A stretch of 64,000 nucleotides of DNA from Streptomyces asoensis (GCF_016860545.1 NZ_BNEB01000003.1:1302001-1366000), one strand, 5' to 3'; shown: positions 33,991 through 43,633, numbered from the stretch's first letter. A program made the numbers and translations. Notes: generated from the letters alone by a model not told the origin.

Positions 33991-36078
33991 GTGGCTGACG
34001 TGCCTGCCGATCTTGCCGCAGTGTGGCCACGCGTACTGGAGCAGCTCCTCGGGGAGGGCCGCGGCCAGGGTGTCGAGGTGAAGGACGAGCACTGGATCCG
34101 CCGGTGCCAGCCGCTGGCGCTGGTCGCCGACACCGCCCTGCTCGCCGTGCCGAACGAGTTCGCCAAGGGCGTCCTCGAGGGCCGGCTCGCCCCGGTCGTC
34201 AGCGAGACCCTGAGCCGCGAGTGCGGCCGCCCGATCCGGATCGCGATCACGGTCGACGACTCCGCGGGTGAGCCCCCGGCCCCGCCTGCGCCCCCCACCC
34301 CGCAGCAGTCGCGCTACGAGGAGCCCGAGCTCCCCGCCGGCCCCTACGACGGCCAGGAGAGCCGGTACGACTCCGGGTACGACACGTCGTCGTACGAGAA
34401 CCAGAACAAGGACCAGTACGACAACCGATACGAGGGCTACGGCCGGCACCGCGCCGAACATCAGCCCTCGACGTCCGGGGACCAGCATCCCGGCGGCCGC
34501 CAGGACCAGCGACCGGACCAGCGACCGGACCAGCGCCAGGAGCAGCGGCCCGACCAGCGCCAGGACCAGCTGCCCACCACACGGCCCGCGTACCCTTCGG
34601 AGTACCAGCGGCCGGAGCCCGGTGCCTGGCCGCGGCCCCAGCAGGACGAGTACAGCTGGCAGCAGCAGCGGCTCGGCTTCCCGGAGCGCGACCCCTACGC
34701 GTCGCCCTCGTCACAGGACACGTACGGCGGGCCCGCGTCCCAGGCACCGTACGGCGCCCCCTCGCAGCAGGACTCCTACGGGCCGCCGTCGCAGGACTAC
34801 CGTCCCCAGCAGATGGACCGCCCGCCGTACGACCCCGCGCCGTACGAGCAGAAGCGTCCGGAGTACGAGGCCTCGCGCTCCGACTACGACCAGCGCGACC
34901 CGGGCCGGCGTGAGCTGCCCGACCCGTCGGCGGGCGGTCCCGGCCACCCGCACCGCGGTGGCCCGGGCGGCCCCGGCCAGCCCGGCGCCGGGGGTCCCGG
35001 CCCGTCGGCCAAGCAGTCCTCGCCGACCCCGGGTCCGGGTGAGCCGACCGCGCGCCTGAACCCGAAGTACCTCTTCGACACCTTCGTCATCGGCGCCTCC
35101 AACCGGTTCGCGCACGCGGCCGCCGTCGCCGTCGCCGAGGCGCCCGCGAAGGCCTACAACCCCCTCTTCATCTACGGGGAGTCGGGCCTCGGCAAGACGC
35201 ACCTGCTGCACGCCATCGGGCACTACGCGCGCAGTCTCTACCCGGGCACGCGCGTGCGGTACGTGAGCTCCGAGGAGTTCACCAACGAGTTCATCAACTC
35301 GATCCGTGACGGCAAGGGCGACAGCTTCCGCAAGCGGTACCGGGAGATGGACATCCTGCTCGTCGACGACATCCAGTTCCTCGCGGACAAGGAGTCGACG
35401 CAGGAGGAGTTCTTCCACACCTTCAACACGCTCCACAACGCGAACAAGCAGATCGTGCTGTCCAGCGACCGGCCGCCGAAGCAGCTGGTCACGCTGGAGG
35501 ACCGGCTGCGGAACCGTTTCGAGTGGGGTCTGATCACCGACGTCCAGCCGCCCGAGCTGGAGACGCGCATCGCGATCCTCCGCAAGAAGGCGGTGCAGGA
35601 GCAGCTCAACGCCCCGCCGGAGGTACTGGAGTTCATCGCGTCCCGGATCTCGCGCAACATCCGCGAGCTGGAGGGCGCGCTGATCAGGGTGACGGCGTTC
35701 GCGTCGCTCAACCGGCAGCCGGTGGACCTCGGCCTGACCGAGATCGTGCTGAAGGACCTGATCCCCGGTGGCGAGGACTCCGCCCCCGAGATCACCTCGA
35801 CGGCCATCATGGGCGCGACCGCCGACTACTTCGGGCTGACGATCGAGGACCTGTGCGGCACCTCGCGCGGGCGCGCGCTGGTGACGGCCCGGCAGATCGC
35901 CATGTACCTGTGCCGCGAGCTGACGGACCTGTCGCTGCCGAAGATCGGCGCGCTGTTCGGCGGGCGGGACCACACGACGGTCATGCACGCGGACCGCAAG
36001 ATCCGCAATCTGATGGCCGAGCGGCGCTCCATCTACAACCAGGTCACCGAGCTGACCAACCGCATCAAGAACGGCTGA
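33991..36078 (+). CDS. dnaA: chromosomal replication initiator DnaA
   Basis: This 695-residue protein initiates replication by binding DnaA boxes and opening oriC. Domain I spans about 1-90. Domain II is a very long Gln/Pro/Asp/Tyr-rich disordered region (about 91-350) with tandem QRPDQ-like repeats near 170-192. The AAA+ domain starts at NPKYLFDTFVIG and has Walker A GESGLGKTHL (about 396) and Walker B ILLVDDIQF. Domain IV ends with SLPKIGALFGGRDHTTVMHA. Streptomyces DnaA is known for a long domain II, and this one is at the long end. GTG 33991 is taken as start. A terminator and oriC follow. Confidence 0.97.
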   Translation: MADVPADLAAVWPRVLEQLLGEGRGQGVEVKDEHWIRRCQPLALVADTALLAVPNEFAKGVLEGRLAPVVSETLSRECGRPIRIAITVDDSAGEPPAPPAPPTPQQSRYEEPELPAGPYDGQESRYDSGYDTSSYENQNKDQYDNRYEGYGRHRAEHQPSTSGDQHPGGRQDQRPDQRPDQRQEQRPDQRQDQLPTTRPAYPSEYQRPEPGAWPRPQQDEYSWQQQRLGFPERDPYASPSSQDTYGGPASQAPYGAPSQQDSYGPPSQDYRPQQMDRPPYDPAPYEQKRPEYEASRSDYDQRDPGRRELPDPSAGGPGHPHRGGPGGPGQPGAGGPGPSAKQSSPTPGPGEPTARLNPKYLFDTFVIGASNRFAHAAAVAVAEAPAKAYNPLFIYGESGLGKTHLLHAIGHYARSLYPGTRVRYVSSEEFTNEFINSIRDGKGDSFRKRYREMDILLVDDIQFLADKESTQEEFFHTFNTLHNANKQIVLSSDRPPKQLVTLEDRLRNRFEWGLITDVQPPELETRIAILRKKAVQEQLNAPPEVLEFIASRISRNIRELEGALIRVTAFASLNRQPVDLGLTEIVLKDLIPGGEDSAPEITSTAIMGATADYFGLTIEDLCGTSRGRALVTARQIAMYLCRELTDLSLPKIGALFGGRDHTTVMHADRKIRNLMAERRSIYNQVTELTNRIKNG

Positions 36079-37218
36079 CCCCCACGCGGACGGCCCAGCC
36101 GCCCAGCCGCCCAGGGCGTCCCCGGAGAGCCTCCGGGGACGCCTTTCGTCGTCCTGAGGTGCCCCCGAGCCTGGACAGGTCCCCGAGCTTCAACCCGAGG
36201 ACCTGAGCCCCCGGACCCGCCCATGCCCATGCCCACCGTCGACGGCCGGCATCGCCCGCACCGGGCCCGTCGGCAGCCCATCGCCCACCCCAGCCACGCC
36301 CGGCCGTGCCCCCGAAACGGCCCTCACGCGACCCCGAAGGGCCCCCGGACGACCCGGATCGAGCCCCGATCCGCCCCGGATCCGCCCGGATCGGGGTCCG
36401 GTCGCGGGCCGCAGGCGTCGGTCGCCGGTCATCCGGTGTTCGATTACCGGCCGGGTTACGGCCACTCTCCACAGATTCGGTGACTTTCTCCCGTCCACAC
36501 CCTGGGGACTGCGAAGTTGTCCAGACTGTGTCCACAGGCGCTCGAGGTGCGGGACGATCAGGGCAGGTCACCTGCCTGTGGATTCGTGGACGAAGGATTT
36601 CCACAGGCTGTGGACAGAGAAATGTTCCACAGCCTGTGCACGAGGTTGTCCACCGACAACCCACAGGCTGGGGCCGGTTGTCCCCAGCGATCTCCGACTT
36701 CTCCACATGGCTGTCCACTGTTCGGCAACCTGACGCGCCTCCTCACCGGCCCGAGTGAAAGGCGTCACACGAAGGTGCCGGGTTGGCCTGTGGGAAAGGT
36801 GGGTAAACCTGGGGACGCCGCTGGGGAGAACTCGCCTCAGCCTGTGTACGGCGTGTGCAGAACTTTCTGTTCTCCACAGAAGGCCCTAGTTATCCACCGC
36901 CTCCGCCCACAGGACCAGTGGACAAAATCTCGCCTCTGAGCTGGGAAAACGGAGTTATCCACCGTTTCCACAGGCCCTACTACTACTCCCAACTAGAGAG
37001 AGCGAGAAATCCGTTTAGAAGGGGGTCCTGTGCACAACTCGCTCCTCGGTGCCCGGCTGCCCCTCGTCACGACTTGACCCCGAGGGGCACCGACTGTCAG
37101 TGCGGTGCGTCAGACTGTTCCCCGGTGGTCCTGCCCCTCAGCGGCGACGGTCACACCGAGACAGACGACGAAGGCCAGGCAGGGCGAGAAGCGCCGGCAA
37201 CAGCAGGAGGCGGCAAGA
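36079..37218. other. oriC: chromosomal replication origin oriC
   Basis: The dnaA-dnaN gap of 1,140 bases holds many DnaA boxes close to TTGTCCACA. Forward-reading copies start at 36465, 36491, 36517, 36528, 36597, 36623, 36646, 36699, 36711, 36870, 36890, 36955 and 36964; reverse copies at 36577, 36609 and 36917. They form two groups (36465-36720 and 36870-36972) separated by about 150 bases, as described for Streptomyces oriC. Few are exact matches, so most are probably low-affinity. A less GC-rich stretch (about 36975-37020) follows the second group and could be the melting site. No gene is visible here. Confidence 0.93.
36115..36143 (+). terminator. hairpin after dnaA
   Basis: A perfect 13-bp stem starting GGCGTCCCCGGAG with an AGC loop lies 36 bases after the dnaA stop. 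Confidence 0.85.
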
Positions 37219-38349
37219 GTGAAGATCCGGGTGGAACGCGACGTACTCGCGGAGGCCGTGGCCTGGGCGGCTCGCAGCCTCCCGGCCCGTCCGCCGGCGC
37301 CTGTCCTCGCCGGTCTGCTGCTGAAGGCGGAGGACGGCCAGCTGAGCCTGTCCAGCTTCGACTACGAGGTCTCCGCCCGTGTCTCCGTGGAGACCGAGGT
37401 CGAGGAGGAGGGCACCGTCCTCGTCTCCGGCCGGCTGCTCGCCGACATCTGCCGCGCCCTGCCCAACCGCCCGGTGGAGATCTCCACGGACGGGGTGCGG
37501 GCCACGGTGGTCTGCGGCTCCTCGCGCTTCACGCTGCACACACTGCCTGTGGAGGAGTACCCCTCTCTGCCGCAGATGCCGAACGCGACGGGCACGGTCC
37601 CCGGCGAGGTCTTCGCCTCCGCCGCCGCCCAGGTCGCCATCGCCGCCGGCCGTGACGACACGCTGCCCGTGCTCACCGGTGTCCGCATCGAGATCGAGGG
37701 CGACACCGTCACGCTGGCCTCCACCGACCGCTACCGCTTCGCGGTCCGCGAGTTCCTGTGGAAGCCGGAGAACCCGGACGCCTCCGCGGTCGCCCTGGTG
37801 CCCGCCAAGACGCTCCTGGACACCGCCAAGGCACTCACCAGCGGCGACAGCGTCATCCTGGCGCTCTCCGGATCCGGCGCGGGCGAGGGCCTGATCGGCT
37901 TCGAGGGCGCGGGACGGCGGACGACGACCCGTCTCCTGGAGGGCGACCTCCCGAAGTACCGCACGCTGTTCCCGACCGAGTTCAACTCGGTCGCCGTGAT
38001 CGAGACCGCCCCCTTCGTGGAGGCCGTCAAGCGCGTGGCCCTGGTCGCCGAGCGCAACACCCCGGTGCGGCTCAGCTTCGAGCAGGGCGTGCTCATCCTG
38101 GAGGCCGGCTCCAGCGACGACGCACAGGCTGTGGAGCGGGTCGACGCGCAGCTCGACGGCGACGACATCTCGATCGCCTTCAACCCGACCTTCCTGCTGG
38201 ACGGTCTGAGCGCCATCGACTCCCCCGTGGCGCAGCTGTCCTTCACCACGTCCACCAAGCCCGCACTGCTGAGCGGCAAGCCCGCGCTGGACGCGGAGGC
38301 GGACGACGCCTACAAGTACCTGATCATGCCGGTGCGCCTGAGCGGCTGA
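37219..38349 (+). CDS. dnaN: DNA polymerase III beta sliding clamp
   Basis: This 376-residue protein is the ring-shaped processivity clamp that holds DNA polymerase III and other partners on DNA. Three clamp domains are evident, starting VKIRVERDVLAEAVAWAAR, and it ends in the family-typical YLIMPVRL near the C-terminus. The GTG at 37219 is chosen because CAGGAGGCGG lies before it and it gives the exact Streptomyces length; the frame is open to 37105. It lies next to oriC. The downstream hairpin contains a perfect DnaA box. Confidence 0.97.
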   Translation: MKIRVERDVLAEAVAWAARSLPARPPAPVLAGLLLKAEDGQLSLSSFDYEVSARVSVETEVEEEGTVLVSGRLLADICRALPNRPVEISTDGVRATVVCGSSRFTLHTLPVEEYPSLPQMPNATGTVPGEVFASAAAQVAIAAGRDDTLPVLTGVRIEIEGDTVTLASTDRYRFAVREFLWKPENPDASAVALVPAKTLLDTAKALTSGDSVILALSGSGAGEGLIGFEGAGRRTTTRLLEGDLPKYRTLFPTEFNSVAVIETAPFVEAVKRVALVAERNTPVRLSFEQGVLILEAGSSDDAQAVERVDAQLDGDDISIAFNPTFLLDGLSAIDSPVAQLSFTTSTKPALLSGKPALDAEADDAYKYLIMPVRLSG

Positions 38350-38368
38350 CGCCGGTACCGCTGTCCGA

Positions 38369-38397
38369 CCGGTTGTCCACAGACGGTGGACGACCGG
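38369..38397 (+). terminator. hairpin after dnaN containing a perfect DnaA box
   Basis: A 12-bp stem (CCGGTTGTCCAC pairing with GTGGACGACCGG, one G-U pair) has a 5-base loop. The left arm and loop include TTGTCCACA at 38373-38381, the preferred Streptomyces DnaA box. Confidence 0.75.
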
Positions 38398-38549
38398 GGC
38401 GGCCCCTGGGGAGAACCCGCGGTGAATCCCCAGGTGGGGTCGTACGTCTGAGCGCGTATGCCCACAGGTGTGCGTAAGGGTCCGGGTTTAGGCTCGGACA
38501 TGGGTACGAGAGTGCCTCATACGCCACACAGCGACCTAAGGAACAACTG

Positions 38550-39425
38550 ATGGAGCTCGGTCTCATCGGCCTCGGCAAGATGGGCGGCAACATGCGCGAG
38601 CGGATCCGCCGCGCGGGCCACACCGTCGTCGGGTACGACCGCAACCCGGAACTCGCCGATGTCCACAGCCTGCAAGAGCTCGTGGACGGGCTCAAGGGCC
38701 CGCGCGTGGTCTGGGTGATGGTCCCGGCGGGTGCGGCCACCCAGTCGACCGTCGACGAGCTCGCCGAGCTGCTCGAGCCGGGCGACGTGGTCGTGGACGG
38801 CGGCAACTCCCGCTGGACGGACGACGAGAAGCACGCCGGGGAACTGGCCGCCAAGGGCATCGGCTTCGTCGACTGCGGTGTCTCCGGCGGCGTCTGGGGC
38901 CTGGAGAACGGCTACGCGCTGATGTACGGCGGCGACGCGGAGCACGTGGCCAGGGTCCAGCCGGTCTTCGACGCCCTCAAGCCCGAGGGCGACTTCGGCG
39001 CGGTGCACGCCGGCAAGGTCGGCGCCGGCCACTTCGCGAAGATGGTCCACAACGGCATCGAGTACGCCATGATGCAGGCCTACGCCGAGGGCTGGGAGCT
39101 CCTGGAGAAGGTCGACTCCGTCACGGACGTGCGCGAGGTCTTCCGCTCCTGGCAGGAGGGCACGGTCATCCGGTCCTGGCTGCTCGACCTGGCCGTCAAC
39201 GCCCTCGACGAGGACGAGCACCTCGACCGGCTGCGCGGCTTCGCCCAGGACTCCGGCGAGGGCCGCTGGACCGTCGAGGCCGCCATCGACAACGCCGTGC
39301 CGCTGCCCGCGATCACGGCCTCGCTGTTCGCGCGGTTCGCGTCCCGTCAGGACGACTCGCCGCAGATGAAGATGATCGCGGCGCTGCGCAACCAGTTCGG
39401 CGGCCACGCGGTCGAGAAGAAGTAG
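38550..39425 (+). CDS. gnd: 6-phosphogluconate dehydrogenase, short decarboxylating type
   Basis: This 291-residue enzyme oxidises 6-phosphogluconate to ribulose 5-phosphate and CO2. The Rossmann motif is GLIGLGKMGGNMRERIRRAG (residues 4-23), and the catalytic region reads KVGAGHFAKMVHNGIEYAMMQAYAEG (about 158-183). It is the short form (about 300 residues rather than 470), common in actinobacteria and firmicutes and often NAD-preferring; the coenzyme cannot be settled here. The ATG at 38550 follows AAGGAAC. Its place between dnaN and recF is conserved in Streptomyces. Confidence 0.94.
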   Translation: MELGLIGLGKMGGNMRERIRRAGHTVVGYDRNPELADVHSLQELVDGLKGPRVVWVMVPAGAATQSTVDELAELLEPGDVVVDGGNSRWTDDEKHAGELAAKGIGFVDCGVSGGVWGLENGYALMYGGDAEHVARVQPVFDALKPEGDFGAVHAGKVGAGHFAKMVHNGIEYAMMQAYAEGWELLEKVDSVTDVREVFRSWQEGTVIRSWLLDLAVNALDEDEHLDRLRGFAQDSGEGRWTVEAAIDNAVPLPAITASLFARFASRQDDSPQMKMIAALRNQFGGHAVEKK

Positions 39426-39451
39426 TCCACAGGGTCGCCCCGCGATCCACA
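39423..39451. promoter_or_regulatory. two DnaA box-like sites between gnd and recF
   Basis: TAGTCCACA (39423-39431) and CGATCCACA (39443-39451) fit the loose Streptomyces box, 20 bases apart, just before recF. Confidence 0.45.
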
Positions 39452-39477
39452 ACCCTGGGGGAGGTCGGGACACGACC

Positions 39478-40599
39478 ATGCACGTCACGCATCTGTCGCT
39501 GGCCGACTTCCGCTCGTACGCCCGGGTCGAGGTTCCACTGGACCCGGGCGTCACCTCCTTCGTGGGCCCCAACGGGCAGGGCAAGACGAACCTCGTCGAG
39601 GCCGTCGGCTATCTCGCCACCCTCGGCAGCCACCGGGTCTCCTCGGACGCGCCGCTGGTCCGGATGGGCGCCGACCGCGCGATCGTCCGGGCGCAGGTCA
39701 GGCAGGGCGAGCGGCAGCAGCTGGTCGAACTCGAGCTGAACCCGGGCAAGGCCAACCGCGCCCGCATCAACAGGTCCTCGCAGGTCAGGCCCCGTGACGT
39801 GCTGGGCATCGTACGGACCGTGCTGTTCGCGCCCGAGGACCTCGCGCTGATCAAGGGGGATCCGGGTGAGCGGCGGCGCTTCCTCGACGAGCTGATCACC
39901 GCGCGGTCGCCGCGGATGGCGGGTGTGCGCTCCGACTACGAGCGGGTCCTCAAGCAGCGCAACACGCTCCTGAAGACGGCCGCGCTCGCGCGGCGGCACG
40001 GCGGGCGCTCGATGGACCTGTCGACCCTGGACGTGTGGGACCAGCACCTCGCGCGCGTGGGCGCCGAGCTGCTCGCCCAGCGTCTCGACCTGGTGGCCGC
40101 GCTCCAGCCGCTGGCCGACAAGGCGTACGAGCAGCTCGCGCCCGGCGGCGGTCCGGTGGCGCTGGAGTACAAGCCGTCCGCGCCCGGCGAGGCACACACG
40201 CGTGAGGACCTCTACGGGCAGCTGCTGGCCGCGCTCGCGGACGTGCGCAAGCAGGAGATCGAGCGGGGCGTCACGCTGGTGGGCCCGCACCGCGACGACG
40301 TGGTCCTCAAGCTGGGTCAGCTGCCCGCCAAGGGGTACGCCTCCCACGGCGAGTCCTGGTCGTACGCGCTGGCGCTGCGGCTGGCCTCCTACGACCTGCT
40401 GCGGGCCGAGGGCAACGAGCCGGTGCTGGTCCTGGACGACGTCTTCGCCGAGCTGGACGTGCGCCGGCGCGAGCGGCTGGCCGAGATGGTGGCGCCGGGC
40501 GAGCAGGTGCTGGTGACGGCGGCGGTCGACGACGACGTGCCGCACGTGCTGGCCGGTGTCCGGTACGCCGTGAGCGAGGGGACGGTGGAGCGCGTATGA
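39478..40599 (+). CDS. recF: DNA replication/repair protein RecF
   Basis: This 373-residue SMC-like ATPase helps load RecA at gaps and stalled forks. Walker A is GPNGQGKTNLVEAVGYL (about 30-46). The opening MHVTHLSLADFRSYARVEV and RRRFLDELI (about 135) are typical. Near the C-terminus are the signature SYALALRLASY and Walker B PVLVLDDVFAELD. ATG 39478 is used. Its stop overlaps the dciA start by four bases (ATGA). Confidence 0.96.
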   Translation: MHVTHLSLADFRSYARVEVPLDPGVTSFVGPNGQGKTNLVEAVGYLATLGSHRVSSDAPLVRMGADRAIVRAQVRQGERQQLVELELNPGKANRARINRSSQVRPRDVLGIVRTVLFAPEDLALIKGDPGERRRFLDELITARSPRMAGVRSDYERVLKQRNTLLKTAALARRHGGRSMDLSTLDVWDQHLARVGAELLAQRLDLVAALQPLADKAYEQLAPGGGPVALEYKPSAPGEAHTREDLYGQLLAALADVRKQEIERGVTLVGPHRDDVVLKLGQLPAKGYASHGESWSYALALRLASYDLLRAEGNEPVLVLDDVFAELDVRRRERLAEMVAPGEQVLVTAAVDDDVPHVLAGVRYAVSEGTVERV

Positions 40600-41132
40600 C
40601 CGCCGAGGAGCCCGCCGCGAAGCGGGTCCCCGAGCCGTCCGGTGTCGATCTCGCGCGGGTCGCGCTCAGGGCGGCCCGTGAGCAGGCACGCGCGCGGGGG
40701 GACGCGGCGCAGCAGAAGAAGCAGGCGCGGCGCGGCGGCGGACTGCGTTCCGGGGCGCGCGCCGACGGCCGTGACCCGATGGCGCTGGGCGCCGCGATCA
40801 ACCGGCTGCTCACCGAACGGGGCTGGGAGGCGCCGGCCGCGGTGGGCGGCGTGATGGGCCGGTGGCCGCAGATCGTCGGCGAGGACGTGGCCAAGCACTG
40901 CGTGCCGGAGCGGTACGACGAGGACGAGCGGGTGCTCGTCGTGCGCTGCGACTCGACGGCCTGGGCGACGAACCTGAGGCTGCTGGCGCCGACGCTGGTC
41001 GCGCGGCTCAACGAGGACGTCGGGCACGGCGCGGTGCGTCAGATCAAGGTCCTGGGTCCCAGCGGTCCCGTGCGCCGCTACGGCCCCCTCAGGGCCCCTG
41101 GGAGCACCGGTCCCGGCGACACCTACGGGTGA
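40596..41132 (+). CDS. dciA: DciA family (DUF721) helicase-loader-type protein
   Basis: This 178-residue protein has a basic, disordered N-terminus (about 1-65) and a KH-like DUF721 domain (about 65-160) including RWPQIVGEDVAKHCVPE and LVVRCDSTAWATNLRLLAP. DciA proteins bind the replicative helicase DnaB and promote its loading in bacteria that lack DnaC/DnaI loaders. No such loader is in this window. Translation is coupled to recF through a four-base overlap, so the order is dnaA, dnaN, recF, dciA, gyrB. The helicase function is inferred from the family. Confidence 0.88.
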   Translation: MTAEEPAAKRVPEPSGVDLARVALRAAREQARARGDAAQQKKQARRGGGLRSGARADGRDPMALGAAINRLLTERGWEAPAAVGGVMGRWPQIVGEDVAKHCVPERYDEDERVLVVRCDSTAWATNLRLLAPTLVARLNEDVGHGAVRQIKVLGPSGPVRRYGPLRAPGSTGPGDTYG

Positions 41133-41530
41133 CGTGTGTCACGTACCGGAAGGCCGGGACGGTCCTGTGCGGACCGCCCGGCCTTCGTTCCGTGTGCCCG
41201 CGTGCGGGTGCGAATCGCGACCTGACTCCCAAGTAGCCAAGGGTTGACGCCCGGAAGCGCTGAGTGCCTCCGTGAGCCTCTTGGAGCCCCCTTCCGCATA
41301 TCGGGACCCGGAAGAGACCGGTTGAGGGCGGCACATGCGGACTCAGGTACCGGCAAACCCCCATCAGTGTCAGTGCTACCGGTAGACTGGAAGCCAATCC
41401 CGCCCCGAACGTGGGGACCGCCCGGGAGAAGCTGAGCAACGCTGATCAAGGCTTACCAACGCAACATGCCGCAGCCGCTCCGGCAACCTGCCGACGAGCC
41501 TGGCTGGTGCTGTGCCAGAAAGGGCGCTTC
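41133..41530. other. gyrB upstream region
   Basis: This 398-base stretch has the dciA terminator at the left. The right part must hold the gyrB promoter. TAGACT at 41383-41388 is a possible -10 box, but no matching -35 is seen. Confidence 0.5.
41149..41186 (+). terminator. hairpin after dciA
   Basis: A 17-bp stem with one A-C mismatch (GAAGGCCGGG, then CGGTCC) and a 5-base loop lies 16 bases after the stop. Confidence 0.85.
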
Positions 41531-43591
41531 GTGGCCGATTCCGGCAACCCCAACGAGAACATCCCGTCCACCGACGCCGGCGTCAGCGGCGAGGCAAGCG
41601 CCTCGGGCAGCGAGGTCACCTCCTCGTACGACGCCAGCGCCATTACCGTCCTCGAGGGTCTGGACGCGGTCCGCAAGCGACCCGGTATGTACATCGGCTC
41701 CACCGGTGAGCGCGGTCTGCACCACCTCGTGTACGAGGTCGTCGACAACTCGGTCGACGAGGCGCTGGCCGGGCACGCGGACACCATCGACGTGACGATC
41801 CTGGCCGACGGCGGCGTCCGTGTCGTCGACAACGGCCGCGGCATCCCCGTCGGCATCGTGGCGTCCGAGGGCAAGCCGGCCCTGGAGGTCGTGCTCACCG
41901 TGCTGCACGCGGGCGGCAAGTTCGGCGGCGGCGGCTACGCGGTCTCCGGCGGTCTGCACGGCGTGGGCGTCTCGGTGGTGAACGCCCTGTCGAGCAAGGT
42001 CGCGGTCGAGGTCAAGACCGACGGCCACCGGCACACGCAGGACTACAAGATGGGCGTGCCGACGGCCCCGCTGGTCAAGCACGAGGCCACGGACGAGACG
42101 GGCACGGCGGTCACCTTCTGGGCCGACGCCGACATCTTCGAGACCACGGAGTACTCCTTCGAGACGCTCTCCCGGCGTTTCCAGGAGATGGCGTTCCTCA
42201 ACAAGGGCCTGACGATCAGGCTCACCGACGAGCGCGAGTCGGCCAAGGCCACCGCCGGGGCGGACGAGGCGGGTGCGGACGAGAAGGACGAGGTCAAGAC
42301 CGTCACGTACCACTACGAGGGCGGCATCGTCGACTTCGTGAAGTACCTCAACTCCCGCAAGGGCGAAGCGGTGCACCCGACCGTGATCGACCTCGAGGCG
42401 GAGGACAAGGAGAAGAGCCTCTCCCTCGAAGTCGCCATGCAGTGGAACAGCGGTTACAGCGAGGGTGTGTACTCCTTCGCCAACATCATCCACACGCACG
42501 AGGGCGGCACGCACGAGGAGGGCTTCCGCGCGGCGTTGACGAACCTGGTCAACAAGTACGCGCGGGACAAGAAGCTGCTGCGCGAGAAGGACGACAACCT
42601 CACGGGTGACGACATCCGCGAGGGTCTGACCGCGATCATCTCGGTGAAGCTGAGCGAGCCGCAGTTCGAGGGCCAGACCAAGACCAAGCTGGGCAACACG
42701 GAGGCGAAGACCTTCGTCCAGAAGGCGGTCTACGAGCACCTCAACGACTGGCTGGACCGCAACCCGGTGGAGGCGGCGGACATCGTCCGCAAGGGCATCC
42801 AGGCGGCCACCGCGCGTGTGGCGGCCCGCAAGGCCCGTGACCTGACCCGCCGCAAGGGTCTGCTGGAGTCGGCGTCCCTGCCGGGCAAGCTCTCCGACTG
42901 CCAGTCGAACGACCCCACCAAGTGCGAGATCTTCATCGTCGAGGGCGACTCCGCCGGCGGTTCGGCCAAGTCCGGCCGCAACCCGCAGTACCAGGCGATC
43001 CTCCCGATCCGGGGCAAGATCCTCAACGTCGAGAAGGCGCGGATCGACAAGATCCTCCAGAACCAGGAGATCCAGGCGCTGATCTCCGCCTTCGGCACCG
43101 GTGTGCACGAGGACTTCGACATCTCCAAGCTCCGTTATCACAAGATCATCCTGATGGCGGACGCCGACGTCGACGGCCAGCACATCAACACCCTGCTGCT
43201 GACCTTCCTGTTCCGCTTCATGCGGCCGCTGGTCGAGGCCGGGCACGTGTTCTTGTCCCGCCCCCCGCTGTACAAGATCAAGTGGGGCCGTGAGGACATC
43301 GAGTACGCGTACTCGGACCGTGAGCGCGACGCGCTGCTCGAGATGGGCCGTCAGCGCGGCAAGCGGGTGCGCGAGGACTCGATCCAGCGCTTCAAGGGTC
43401 TCGGCGAGATGAACGCCGAGGAGCTGCGCATCACGACGATGGACCAGGAGCACCGCGTCCTCGGCCAGGTCACCCTCGACGACGCCGCCCAGGCGGACGA
43501 CCTGTTCTCGGTCCTGATGGGCGAGGACGTCGAGGCGCGCCGTGCCTTCATCCAGCGCAACGCCAAGGACGTCCGGTTCCTCGACATCTGA
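41531..43591 (+). CDS. gyrB: DNA gyrase subunit B
   Basis: This 686-residue subunit is the ATPase of gyrase, which adds negative supercoils with GyrA. The GHKL ATP site shows ASAITVLEGLDAVRKRPGMYIG (about 37-58), EVVDNSVDEALAG and GRGIPVG. The TOPRIM domain has IVEGDSAGGSAKSGRNPQYQ (about 472), and DADVDGQHI binds metal. The GTG at 41531 is chosen because it gives MADSGNPNEN-like family ends and the exact Streptomyces length; the frame is open to 41411. gyrA follows after 42 bases. Confidence 0.97.
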   Translation: MADSGNPNENIPSTDAGVSGEASASGSEVTSSYDASAITVLEGLDAVRKRPGMYIGSTGERGLHHLVYEVVDNSVDEALAGHADTIDVTILADGGVRVVDNGRGIPVGIVASEGKPALEVVLTVLHAGGKFGGGGYAVSGGLHGVGVSVVNALSSKVAVEVKTDGHRHTQDYKMGVPTAPLVKHEATDETGTAVTFWADADIFETTEYSFETLSRRFQEMAFLNKGLTIRLTDERESAKATAGADEAGADEKDEVKTVTYHYEGGIVDFVKYLNSRKGEAVHPTVIDLEAEDKEKSLSLEVAMQWNSGYSEGVYSFANIIHTHEGGTHEEGFRAALTNLVNKYARDKKLLREKDDNLTGDDIREGLTAIISVKLSEPQFEGQTKTKLGNTEAKTFVQKAVYEHLNDWLDRNPVEAADIVRKGIQAATARVAARKARDLTRRKGLLESASLPGKLSDCQSNDPTKCEIFIVEGDSAGGSAKSGRNPQYQAILPIRGKILNVEKARIDKILQNQEIQALISAFGTGVHEDFDISKLRYHKIILMADADVDGQHINTLLLTFLFRFMRPLVEAGHVFLSRPPLYKIKWGREDIEYAYSDRERDALLEMGRQRGKRVREDSIQRFKGLGEMNAEELRITTMDQEHRVLGQVTLDDAAQADDLFSVLMGEDVEARRAFIQRNAKDVRFLDI

Positions 43592-43633
43592 GTCGGTCTC
43601 AGCTGACCGCGTCAGAAAGGATTCTTTCCAGCA

